Source: Anarhynchus alexandrinus (lineage: Eukaryota > Chordata > Aves > Charadriiformes > Charadriidae). From it: a stretch of 64,000 nt of DNA. Both the position numbers and the translations under genes were made by a program. Below are positions 1-13,100 of this stretch, one piece after another. Every line of letters starts with the position of its first letter. The first letter of the stretch is position 1. The notes beneath the pieces were generated by a model. The model had not been told where the DNA came from and ran no database searches. It was given only the letters and a program-made list of their open reading frames with translations. The DNA lies in assembly GCA_008711295.1 (NCBI GenBank), contig VUYV01000016.1:3638101-3702100 (forward strand), in the 5' to 3' direction.

Positions 1-1128
1 ATGTTAACACGTGAAAAAGCCTTACTACCTCCAGTCAGAAAAGGTATAGAAATAACAGAAATTCATTCAAAGTTTGACTCAGCAAGTAATACAGCTGAGT
101 ATTCTGACTCTCAGAATTTTGTTTTCATCACAAGACAGTTTAAAATAAAAAATCCAGTTGTTCTTCCTCTTATTTTAATTGTACCTGAGTATTTTTTACT
201 ATATCAAATGTCTTCACTCATTTTAAGCATCTTAGGACTACACCTTACTACCGTAACTGCATCACCCAAATACTAAACATTACATAACAATTTAACAACC
301 TAGAATGAATAATAGAATAATAAAAGCACAATGATTTTAATTCTTTTCTACTAAATAAGGCAGGATACAGTACATATTTGGCTCTTTGTACATTTAAACT
401 ATCAGAGAAGTCTATCACAAAATTTTCTTCAGTATCTCAAAATTGTTTTCACCAACACCCCATTGAATTCTTTGTCTATGGTTTCTCAGTCCCTCTCCAC
501 TTTGTCCCAGACACTTTTCAGGCAGCGTCCTGAGAAGTTTTATATAAAAACATTCCTCCATTTTCTCCTTCTTCTAGGAGTTTTCAGTCTGCCTACACAT
601 GGGGTTCAAGATCCACAGCTTCACAAACAAGGAGCTGTACGAATTTGTTTTCGGCTAAGTCTCACATTAGCTGTTCTTATTCCCTTTCTAAGCCTCTTCA
701 TTGCACCTCAGCCTTTTATCTCATTGCCCGCTTCCTCTGGATTCAAACTCCAGTCCCTGCCATTCTAGTCCTTAAACATTAGTCCTTCTTTCCATTTCTC
801 TTGTGTGATTTCATTTAAACACCTCTTAAATTACACAAATCAGTATGTAATAATCAATTAAATGAAGAGGTTGTGACACTGTGTCTCTCTTATTCCAGTG
901 ACAAAATGATTTTGACCTGTGGTCTCACCATAAGTTTCTGAAAATAAAAGTCAAGTCATTCCCCAGAATCTGCAGTAATCAGAGAGGATGAATTTCATCT
1001 CATAGTGCACAAATATGCCAAATACAGTAGTTCATAGTCCAGAATATTCCAGGGATACGAACCTCCAGGAAAGTTAAACAATATATAGAAAGTTGGTTTG
1101 TACTTTGCTGAGTTCCTAAGTCACTTAC
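1..1128 (-). other. USP34: USP34 intron downstream of exon 49 (partial)
   Basis: No USP34 coding sequence found. The plus-strand open frames at 1-276 and 463-768 show no similarity and no splice context. Confidence 0.8.
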
Positions 1129-1194
1129 TTCACAAGCTGCCTGACTGTTATTAAACTGTTTTGTTAACAGTTCAATCCACTGAAGCATTGTAGG
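1129..1194 (-). CDS. USP34: USP34 window exon 49 (66 bp, 3'-most in window)
   Basis: Residues 1966-1987: PTMLQWIELLTK, QFNNSQAACE. Acceptor ttacag, donor GTAAGTGA. Phase 0 at both ends. The rest of the gene (about 1,200 codons in the family, from memory) continues beyond base 1. Confidence 0.95.
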
Positions 1195-4100
1195 CTGTAA
1201 AAAGAAATACAGAAAAAACTTTAACATAAAATAATAAATTGCAACTTGATCTTCAAACATTTCTAAACGGTCAGTTAGGACAACACATTTTAAGAATACA
1301 GTTACAAACACTAAACGCTTTATAAACTAGCAGTAAGTTCCACCTACACAAAAATAACAGTACATACATTGAAGTGAATGCAAGTTACATGTAACGTGTA
1401 GTAGCTATTCATGTGCTTCTGTCCAATTGCACTTGTAGTGATAGTCTTACTAATCCCAGACAATTTAGAATTAGTAGCATTATGCCAACACAGATGAGAG
1501 AGTAAAATCCAACAGGGAATAAAGATGGTTCAGATAGAACTTTCTTGTTGCTCATGCTAGTATTTATATCTCAAAAATTCACGAGCACAGCTGTTGCTCA
1601 ATGGTAAACAATCCTCTCCACACCAGACTTCAGCAAGTGCTTGTTAAGATCCAAATCATCCAGGAATTTTCAAATGAAAAGAACTCAAGATGTGTTGTTC
1701 CTGACACTTTGCTAAGGCAAAGTAAGCTAAAACCAGAACTCACATTTTTTCCATTGTGAAGTGCTTACTATGAATGTGTTAAATGACAGTCTTTAACCTA
1801 AACTTTGTATCATCTATGGTACTTATTACATCTCAAAATCACACTTTTAAAATGAAAAAGTACAGACATACTTTTAACTATATTCATGCAGCTACTTCAT
1901 GAGAATTTAGAAGTAAATAGAATACCTTTTCCTTTGAATGAATAAATGTCTCTAGTACAAAGGAAGTGCTTAACTGGAAAAAAAAAAATTGTACCATTAA
2001 TTATAGACTGTCTGAATTAAAATGTAAACTAGGTAAAATTTAAAATAAGCATGATATACTTTTGAACTACTTACCTTTGCTGTCATCAGGGAAACAGCTT
2101 TTGGATCTGGTAGTGTGCTTGGGATGCTACTACACAACTGCCACATAAACCTAGAGTCAGTAATTTTATTTGTTAATTAAAATAAATAATGAAAATCTGC
2201 AAGAAGAAAAGAAGCATTAATATTACATTTTTTTAAGAAAAACTTACCCAAAATATGTATGTTCAAAAATGTTCTTGTCTTGAAGAAACTGCATGTTATC
2301 ATGCCATATCCACTGAAGAAAAAATGCTAACATCAGATACAAGAAAGCAGTTTATTTCACTACATAAGCATGATTTTAAGAATATTTAAACGCCTGCCAT
2401 GGCTAAGAAAGCAACATTTTTTCTTATGAAAAATTATTTCTGGAAACATTTTCTTTATTTTAAAGGACTGGCTCAAAGTTATTTTTTTCATACTATAGTG
2501 AATATTAGTTTAGCCTGCCATATGACTGCAGGACCCTGTTTCTCTCTCCAAAATGATGGTTTTGACCAAATCTGTTTGTAGCGGTTTTCACATAAAAATA
2601 GTTTAAAAGTTCAATTCTGATAAAATCTATTATTATTTTTAAGACTGAGAAGGATAAAAAGCACAATCTGATTTGCTTGCTAGAGACCAAGAGTCCTTTT
2701 ACGTTAAGAACCTAACATGTGAGAGATGATAAAGCAATACTTCTGGCCAGAGGGAGCAGGGAAACTGGCTTTTCCGGAGATAAAAAGAGAGAAGAATGGC
2801 CTACAAATCCTGTAATTGGGGATATATCTAGCACAGTGAGATCCCTACTGAAATACTCTGCTCCTGTGCGCTGTCTTTTCCAGTTCCACAGACCATATGT
2901 GGGTTAAATAGCATCTTTACATGAATAGCCAGGTATCCTAAGAGCAGTCCTCAATCACTAAGGAGAACAGGCAGACGTAGCTCTTACTGCGTTTTGTTTC
3001 CCCCATCCTTTCACTAACACCTGGGCTACTCTATGGATATGGGGGAAAGGGATCCTTTTCCAACTGATACTACCCATCACAAGAAGCACAAATAGTCACA
3101 GATCATATGCTGCTTTCACATAGAATTTCACAACCCACTAGAAAAAGTGCAAATAACAGCTGGAACTATTCTCTTATTCTGTCCCCACTCAAAGCAGTAA
3201 GTTGTTGAGGAACTGAAGGATGAAAAGGATGGTGCAACTGTTCAGAACAATGTTGATAAGCACTCACAAAAACCAAACAAAGAGTGTTCTACCATTTTTT
3301 ACAAATATGAAACAGAATGATTCAGATATCTGAATTAAAAAATATGGGACAGAGAATGAGAAAACACCTAAAATTTACATATCGTGGAATTTACTTCCTA
3401 TCAAACAACATTCCTCTAAGGAAGACAGCTAAATGAAAGGATTGTCATCTTATTGATTTAAATTTTATTTGCTTTCCTATGTTTATTCTGACCCCGATTT
3501 GTTTAGGATTTCCTATAGCATTTTAAAATTGGTGTTAAAACAAATCAACTTGTACCTCCAGCAACTCTGATGAAACATCAAATTTGTAGTCTTTGCCATT
3601 TTCCTCCTCTGGTTCCATCCGTTTATAAAACAGCATGTAAGCACTGTGCGTCTTTAAGAAAAAAACATCTGTATAATTTTTGCTTTGCGAGATAAATCAT
3701 GAAAGTAGAAACAAAATCATATAACAATTGTTTGGAAGAGAAATACCTTTTCAAAGGAGAAGTCCATAAATTTATCAGTAACAGAATCATATGTTTTTGT
3801 CTGTCAAGAAGAAAGTAAAACCATTAGTTACAAGCTTTTTTAATGGCCTGGTTATTGACAGTTTGAGGCAAATGTGCAAGCAAACTACTTCAAGACATTT
3901 GCAGAAAGACTGCTGACAATTTATTTCTTGCTCAAAGTAGTCATCTTTCTTTTTTTGTTCTACAGTGGCCTATTCTGATTTTTCAAAGTTGCTATGCAAT
4001 ATTGTAACCTATAGCTCATGCAATTTCCTGTCTCATCCATCTCATTGACACCTCTTCTTTTTAGGCACCTAAAGGTATATATACCAGAGCTCAAACTTTC

Positions 4101-7100
4101 CTGCTTTTCCAATAGCACAGCTTACACAGATCTGACAGGTTTTTAGTTCAATTCTCTCACCAATGAAAAACAATCTGACCATAAGAGGTTCACAGACCAT
4201 AATCTGGAAATTACTGACACAAGGCATAGACAAAGATCGAAAAGCCCCGTTTTTCCAGAATAGGCATAAGCTTCGAGTAATTATTCCTTCAGTCAACAGT
4301 CTGAGCAAAGCCATCCAAGCGAAGGATTCCTCAATTAGTTGCATACTCACTTTTTTATAAGTATGTAAATAATATAATGATTAAAAAGCAGATATAGTGA
4401 AGAAATACCACTTCTTTAGAGAAAGACTCCTGATTCATTTTGATTCATTAGTAATATCTACACTATACTTCTGACACCTGTCTTTTAAAACTCAAAAATA
4501 TCTGGATTCATATTCACAGATTAAATAATATGATAGTCGGTACGGGAGAAATTAAGACCCTTCTCCTTTATCAGCTTAACTTCTGTTCTACAGAAAATGT
4601 AAAAAACTAGAAAGCTTGCATCACCAGCTTGCGAGCAGTCTCACTTTGCCAAGTCTTTAATCTCCCAAAGGAGGGGGAGACCCTTTGAAGAGATCCCTGG
4701 TGGCAGAACAGCCATCTACATGAACATAAGATAAAGTACCGCCCACACAACAAACACGTCAGAAGTTTAATAAAACCCAGCTAATGCTTCTAACTGTTTC
4801 ATATGCATTCACAACAGATGGCAGACCAAAGGTGAACACTATGGAATCCTTCATGAAAGCCTTCAGTAGAGATACCATAATGGTTGAACATGACAAAAAT
4901 AGAAGTCATAACTTACAGTCATTTCTCCACCAAAACATTCTGAAGCAAGCTGGGCAGAATCAAAAGGTTTTACTTCAGCATCATTGAAAAGATACCTGTA
5001 AAACAGGAAGCTTTTGAAACAACTGCTGTTTGTCTCTAAGGGCAAATAAAGCATAACAACCACTTAAAATGAATCTTCAGATTTAAGTGTTCCTATTAAT
5101 TTCTAGTATCTTGTTTGAATCACAGCAAACTAAAAACTGATCCCAAAAGTGACTTCCTTTCAATAAGATCAGGAAGTAATCGTTTCAACATTCCTTGGTT
5201 TTTCTTTTAATCAGGAGTCTCATTACTTTCCCCATTTTTCCAGCCTGACTCTGGTGAGATGTGGTTTTAATGCAGCCAAGAAGATTTGCCTTTTCCTTTT
5301 CAATTTGAGTGAAATGTAAATAAAAATTTAAAAAAGGAGAACCACTCCATCTAAAAGCAGAACTCAAACTGGAAGGGGACAGAGAAAAGTGGTACACTGT
5401 TATGGATTCCTTTTAGAGCAGGGATTGGGCCACTGGTTGGAACCATTTAAAGAATGCTCCAGGTAGCTATTCTAGAGAACAAGAATCGAGGAAATCTTGT
5501 CTCGTATTCCATGGCCTTAGCTGAGAATCTGAGATATGACATCCATAAGTGAGTAGGAGAGTTCCCTGCTTTCTTATGTCAGCTAGCAAGACCCTCCCTT
5601 ATTTCCATGCCCATGTCTCATCCCTTTCGCAGGCTACCTCTGCTAACTTTTTCTCCCTCTTCACAACCATGATATGTCCAATGTATGCAGAAGTTTCCAA
5701 ATTAGAAGTGGGATGTAATAGGTAAAAAAAAAAATAATAAAAAAATTATTTTTAAAACAAAATACTCCATTGCATTTATTAATCTTTCTATCACTTATGT
5801 CTGAGAAGATCCTGTCTCTTTTTTTAATCTTTGAAAAGAAGGGACAGAAAAATAAATGCTATCAAATATTCCAGTATATCACTGTAAATTGCATTTAAGA
5901 GGAGCAGACCAACAGAGAGATCAGCAGAAAGATAAACTAGAAAATGAAACGTGAAACGAATTCCACATATAAAAAGCACAGTAAGAGCAGCTTTAGATAA
6001 CCGAGGTATTGTAACACCATTTCTGCCACACAGGATGCAACAAGTTTAAAGCACATAAAAATTCAAATTGTTGTTTCACTGAAAACAGACAAAATGAGAA
6101 GGACCGAATTCCACAATCATAAACATAGCTGTATGCTCAGTCCAAGCTAACAACCAGATTTTGTGAAGGACAATCTATTAAATCTTACTATTCATTTGTA
6201 CAGATAAAACAGTCATAGATACTTATGTCAAGAAACAAGCACTGGCTGTAACGTGAGGCTAGCATGGCATTCTCCCACTGCCCCTGTGCCCAAGGCACTC
6301 TACAACTATTACAGCTACAACAAACTTGTGTGTTAAATTAATATACTTAACACCTATACAACATCGTGTGCTTTTGAGGGGAACCCAGAGCACAGATCTC
6401 CTATACAATTGCATCTGACAAAGTCAACAAGTTTTAGTTATTTAAACATAAGGAAATTATAACATTTTGATTTGCTTAACTCACCATTTATTGTTTTTGT
6501 AAGCATGGGGATTGACTATATCTCTGATAAAACTGTAGTAATGCCCACCATCTGCTGTTCCTGTATGAACCGTTACGCCTATCAGGTCATACTCATAACT
6601 TTCAGTTTCTTTCATATAGTCACCATCTTCTTTAAAACCTGAAATAATTGAATACAGTATTTAATCAGTTATTTCCTAAACACCTGAACTTCAATATTAT
6701 GTTTCCTGTAGCTGCACTTAAATTTTCAGAACTCCACAGTGAAGACAGCCAGAAACTCCATACCCAAAACAAGCAGCATAGATCCCAACTCTTGTGAAAC
6801 AGTTATAGCTTTTTTTTTTTTTGCAAAGCATCACTACTGAAGAGATCAGGACTAATAACTAAGTTATTCCAAGTTAGCACATCTTATTTATGATGGCAGT
6901 TCGTCAGCCATTTGCTGAAGTTCAAGCGTTACCCCACAAAATCAAAATAGGCCAGTGACAAACTGTATGTAACTATTTGTAATTTCTCTCCTACTTTAAA
7001 AAGAAATTTAAGAATAATTCAAATTGAACAATGTATGAAAAGAAAAATAATTGGCTGCTTTTCTCATATGAAATAAAATATGTGACTTTGGGAATATAGG

Positions 7101-10100
7101 TTGATTAAAACTTCTGTTTGATTTTATCTTCTTAAAAAGAAAATCACTAATTGTATGCATATGTTATGTATATGGAAAGCCGGACACAGATGAAAGAGAC
7201 AAAGCCTGTTGAATTCATTTTATGAGGCATACCTTCTTTTCTGTCACTTTTTCCCATGAGGAAATCTTCAGTGTAAGGTGTCATATCCAAACGTAAAGGG
7301 AATGAAAAATGTGTATTGACTTTCTCCTTCATCATGGTTACCATATTAAATGTGTATCTCATTGTGTTGAAGCTTAAGATACGAGGTAGTTTCTTAAAAC
7401 ATGCCCTGAAGGATTAAAAATAATCATGATTTATGAAAGCTTAGTGGGTTGAACTGTATTTTCACAAAGATTTTCCACACATTAATTTCAAACATAAATT
7501 GGAAATCTTTGCTAAGTCACATAAACATAAAATTCAGCTATCATAATGCCCTACAGCAGGGCAGTCTAACTGGCAGCAGAAAGGTCAAACTTAGCCTACT
7601 CAACAATTCTATTTAGCCTTGAAAGAAACATCAAATATGCTCAATGTGGCATGAATGACAGTTTTCTAAAATTGTATTGTAAAATGAGTCATGAATGAAT
7701 TTAACAATGCAAATACCCTCATTAGACAGAGTTACGATCTTGTAACAGGCAAGTGTCAGTGCAGAACACATCTGGTATTTAATTTCATAAACTTCACCAT
7801 AATAATTTTAGAGCAGGTTACTCTTTCACCCACAGCCTCAAAAATAACTATGAGGTTTTGAATCTCAAACAAAGAAATTGTTAGTTGCAATATAAAGACA
7901 ATATAAAATTTTTATTTAGCTTTTGCTTTATTAGCAAACTTTTAAAATATGGAAACATTTTTAAAACTACTAATTTTAATTAAGAAATTTGGGGTTATGT
8001 ATGAAACCTAAGCAATTATTCTGCATGACGAATAACACAAGCACTGAACAAACTGAAAGAATTTGATCTTTTAAAAACAGGAAAAGTTACAGATTTCAAA
8101 AGGTATACTTTCTACAAATCTCTTTTTATTCACATTAAAAAAAGGTCGTGAACATTTTATTGTCTAGGTGATCTTTTGCTCAGATACCTTATATTCTTCG
8201 TTTTGGAAATCTGATTTCTTAGTTATGTGCTCATTTGCACAGGGACCACATCCTCAACAGGCATACACAGTAGCAAACTGAACGAAACCACAATCCTGTT
8301 TCATATAGAGGATTACTCTAATTCAAATAGTAATTTCACTAATCTACTAAAAAGAAACATAAGGAATGTTTAGTTCTTCTTAATCATACCTTTTTTCAGC
8401 CCGCACTTTCTTCCCACAATGAGAACACGTATACATGTTGTCACCTTCCAAGGTATCTTTAATAGTTACTTCATCAAGAGATTCCTAAGTATAATAAACA
8501 AAAAACAAAAGAAGGAGCTTACGTTTATCTTCGATATTTAGATCTTGTGCTTGCATGGCCTGCTTTACAACCCCCTCTCTTTCAATCTTACAGTAAGTTT
8601 AATTAACAATTCTGTAAGTTATGAAAGGTGGTCAAAGGTGTCAAAAAGTTTGCAAAAAGACCATGTATGTGAACTAAAAGAAGAGTTTGACAGGAAAACC
8701 AGTTCCTAACCCAAACACAAAATTAAGGAACCAATTCAGTAAAATGGTACTCCATATTTCAAGCTGTCCCAAAGAATTCAAGTGCTTCAAATTCAAGTTC
8801 CAAACCTGTTTAAAAAAATCAAACCTCTAAAAATTATTTTGGTGTAAGTTTTAAATTATCTTAATAAGCAATAGTACTTGTATATATCAAATCTTTTGAC
8901 ATTTACAATTCTCTCATATAAAACATGGCCATAGCATTTTTAAAACACAGAAGGGAGAAAGCGATTACTGACAAACACAGTCTTTATAGTCAGTTCCAAA
9001 TGGCACCAGCTGATGGCATGATGCATTGAAAAGATGAAACAATTCAGCCAAATGACCTAGTAATATCAACCTAGAAATACACCAAAACTAGCCTACAGAT
9101 ACAGAATGTGTCAACATACTCAATAGCATGTGGTGCAGTCTCTCATGCTTGACTGCACTCATTTATAATTGTGATCTATGCTACACATCTCAGCCTGGCA
9201 TTACTTACATAAATATTCTTCATATCTGCCACCTGGCATCTTACTGTATAGAACTCTTCAGCGGTCTGACTTACGTGCTCACAGTCCTAAATCACAGCAA
9301 TGAAAGAAAAAAGCAACAATGTAACTGTTTTTAAGACGTTAAAAAAAAATCTTGAAAAGATAAGGATAGGGAAAGAATACTTACCAAAGAAACAACATTG
9401 TTTGTGATAACACCTCCAAACAAACTTTTCACTGTATTTTTCTGTGAATGAATTAATAAATTCTGTCAAGGAAATCTGAGCAAATCCATAAGTTTTCAAG
9501 CTCCCTTTTGCTCCCTCTTGATAACTCACCAGTTCTGGAGACATTTCTTCTATTTTTGTTATTAGGTCAGTGAAGAATTCAGTCATATCTTTCTGCTCTC
9601 CAGTGTTCAGTGGCTGCTTATCCATGGTATAGGTTTTACAGAAAGGCCTTGGATTGTATGCTTTACATTCACTTTCCTTTAGGTAAAAAAACCAAGCAAA
9701 TCAAATCAACACAAATCCTTATATTTTGAAGTTACGCAGATACACCAAACATACATATACAAACGTCTATTTATAAAAGGACGTACTTTTACATACAGTA
9801 TCTCCAGATGCCTATAAGGCAACAAAGTTATTTATGTGCTTAAATGCTTCTGATGAAATGTAAAGCAGTTTTAAACTGATTATCATTATTATGATATTCA
9901 TTATTAAAATATCATTAGAAAAATATTATTAAATAATATTTAATAAATATTTAATAAAATGAATCATTAAAGTAAAAGAACTTGGCTGAAAATGTGACAC
10001 ATCCAGTTTCTGCATATCTGTTTAGATACAAAATATAATATGAGGGACATTAGCCCACATTTTTGTATTTCTGGACATTAGTGACTTAGATCTTGAGAGT

Positions 10101-13100
10101 GCTTAACTCTCATTTAGACTTCTCTATGGTACAAAACTGTAGCATCTAGTTCTCAGCTGCATATGTTCAGTGAGAGAACAGAATTTGCAGTATAAAGCAA
10201 TTCTTTAGAATACATCCCTCATTCCACTGCCTTGCACACTGGGAATGCAGAACTTATTTACAGCAGAAGGAACTTTGTTCTTGTAAACAACTATATACAT
10301 ATTGTTTTTCTTTAAGGATGTGTGGCAAGACAGTGCCTTCCTGTAAATATTACCTTTTCTGGAATAAAGACTTTCTTCAAGATTTTAACAATGGTAAATC
10401 TTCATATGATTTTATGTTGCTATATTATTTCATGCTTATGAAAATACCTAGATTTATCTTTTTCTTATGATTCATGGCAGGCACTATATGCCTAAATTCC
10501 TTTCCTGTATTTGTCTTCGAAGTGGTTAGGAATTTCTTTCACGAAAGCCAGTGCCAAGAACACAAACACTCAGCTCTCCTCAGTTTTCTTTTTTCATTAT
10601 TTCAGAAATGTTTCACTATCTTAACAGCACTGAATACCTGTGAACTGCCTCAATTTTGTTTGGTTCTGAAATTTCAGAATTGCTAGTTGCTTTTTAACAC
10701 TTTATTTCAACAGGTTAACCTTTAAAATATTGGAGCAAGGAAAATGCAATGAACAAACCCAATATATTTAATTTTATTACCAAGGAAACTGGGGCAAACA
10801 AACTGTTCCATGATTAAATGAAGACTCAAGCTCAGAACCCTTTACATCAAGGTCCACGTGAAACAGGACGAATGACAATGGTGTTAGACAGACACCATTG
10901 GCAGAGTGTTTGTTAAAAAGAAAATATAATTTATTGGGGTCTTGACACGGTGCTCACATATAGAATCAAAATATTCTAACAGGACAGCCAATAGCTGTGT
11001 TTGGTGGTGATGGAAGCCTGTGGCTATGGTCCTTGCAGTAGCATCTTCAGTTAGACCTAGAGAGACTCCTCAAATCACCATTTTGTTAAACTCTTATAAT
11101 CCAACAGTCCTATGTGACCTCCCCAGCATCTGTGTATTCATTACTACTTATTCACCTTAACTACATACAAAGTATCTCTCAAATATCTTAAATCCACACA
11201 AAAGACTGTCCTATGTGGTCATTTCTGCAGGAACAGTTTCCATCAACTGTTTACAAAAGTCAATCTGGAAACTGGACTAGACACAGCAGAGGCAATAGTA
11301 GAACTGTCCCAAATTCCCAACTGAAGGGCTTTTGTAACAGTCAAATACTTCATTGGGAAGGTACAGACCAAGGTTCAAATTGGTCCATTGCCTCAAGCTG
11401 CTCCATTATCGCATCCAAGGAGATGCCTGGCCAGGGAGCTCCTGGACCACTCAGAGATTTAGCAATGGGAGTGCACAGGGTGTCCATACAGGGCACAGCC
11501 CTGATACCCAGCTACTCTAGGACTGTAACTAAAAAGCAGACTTGATTTTCATACTTGTAACTCAGTTGTAACTGAAGTCCTGTAGCTATGGTAAACATCC
11601 CATGTTCACCTGTGTTAACGTGCTGAGGGTAAAATGTTTAAATAAAGGAAGGACTCAGACTGTGGCACCTGAGCCTGACATTCCCACCTATTCGCTTCAC
11701 AAACATTTTTTAAGAACACAGTAGACAATCACTAACGTTTGAGAGCTGGTGCTTACTCATTATAGTTAATTCCCAATGCTAAACCCTACCTTAGATTAGG
11801 ATTTACACTGCCTCTTCATGAAAACTATTACGCCAATGTTTGCTTAACTGATTTGCTGAATAACAGCTTTAAAGTGGCTAAAAACTATTTCAGTTTAGAC
11901 ACTCATTTACAAAACTCAGGCACAATGGACTTAAGCTGCCAAGAATTTATATATAGAATTGTAACTACCTTTTTCTTGCCTTTTTTTCCCTAAAAAACCA
12001 GGATACTTCATAAAATATCCTCTTTCGCACCTACCATTAAGTATGTAAACATTTTCTGGAGTTCTAGTAGAGTGGTCTTGTGTTTCATATCTTCTGAATA
12101 CTAAAAGAAATTCATAAAAGAAGACTTTATCTTTTTGCTTATAACTTTCCAAACCCAACCCTTAAAAAGATGAAGCCATCATCTTTTTAAGTAAAAAACC
12201 AACCACTTTATTATGGATGATTAAGAAAAATGATTGTGTATAAGAACAAACAGTACACTATTTCACACTCATATATAAAGCACTACCTAATCATCTTCTG
12301 GCATGTCAACATTAAACCTAAGTCAAAAAGTAACTCTATTTTCTAAAAATTTACTGCAGCTAGGAACTTTTGGGAAGGTATTACAAAAGACTCTAGTAAT
12401 TTTGGAATAATTTTTTTCAATTCATAGATGTTGTAGTTCTCATCAACCCTCTATATAAAGCATTTCATGTGCAGACCAGCAGCTTCCCTTTTTATTTTTT
12501 ATTTATAAATGGCTATTTCTAGATGGAGTTAAGTGACAACTACCAATAATTTAATAACAAAAAGTGATGCAGTCACTGCTAGTTAGGGTGTTTCACACAT
12601 TATGTATGCCCTGTTGATGTCAGGGACCAAAACAAAGCTCTCTCCTTTACAATAAATAGTTAGAAATAGTATTATAGTATTTCTGGAAGTTAAGCAATGT
12701 ATAATAATTTACAGGACTTGCTGTACTTCTGGTAGCATGAGACACATGCTCTGGGACTTCATAAACATTCAAGAAGAATGATATTTATTTTAACAAAACG
12801 ACAAATTAGCAGTTAAGAAACAACAGACAATTCAGTAAAACGAAACTTGAATAAATCTAGTTGATAGCAACAGAAATAGGAGTTTGAGAACGTGTTTTAT
12901 TACAATGCCACCTAAAGAGCCTACTGCATTACAAATATATTAAAAAAAAAACCCCACCTCTTCACTTTACATATCAGCAAAAGACTCCAACTGAACAAAA
13001 AGCAAACTAAACTCCTGAAGAAATAGTCTTTATCAAGAAATAAGTCTTGAAAGTAAGTCTATTAGCATTTGCACTGATTCTACATTTAAACTTCTACCAA

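Noticed and set aside
463..768. 101-codon plus-strand open frame with a hydrophobic, signal-like stretch.
   Set aside because: It lies in an intron, has no similarity I recognise, and shows no promoter or splice context; hydrophobic frames are expected from T-rich DNA.
11213..11545. 110-codon plus-strand open frame with slightly higher GC.
   Set aside because: No domain or similarity seen, and it lies in a USP34 intron; it could be a decayed repeat but no family is recognisable.
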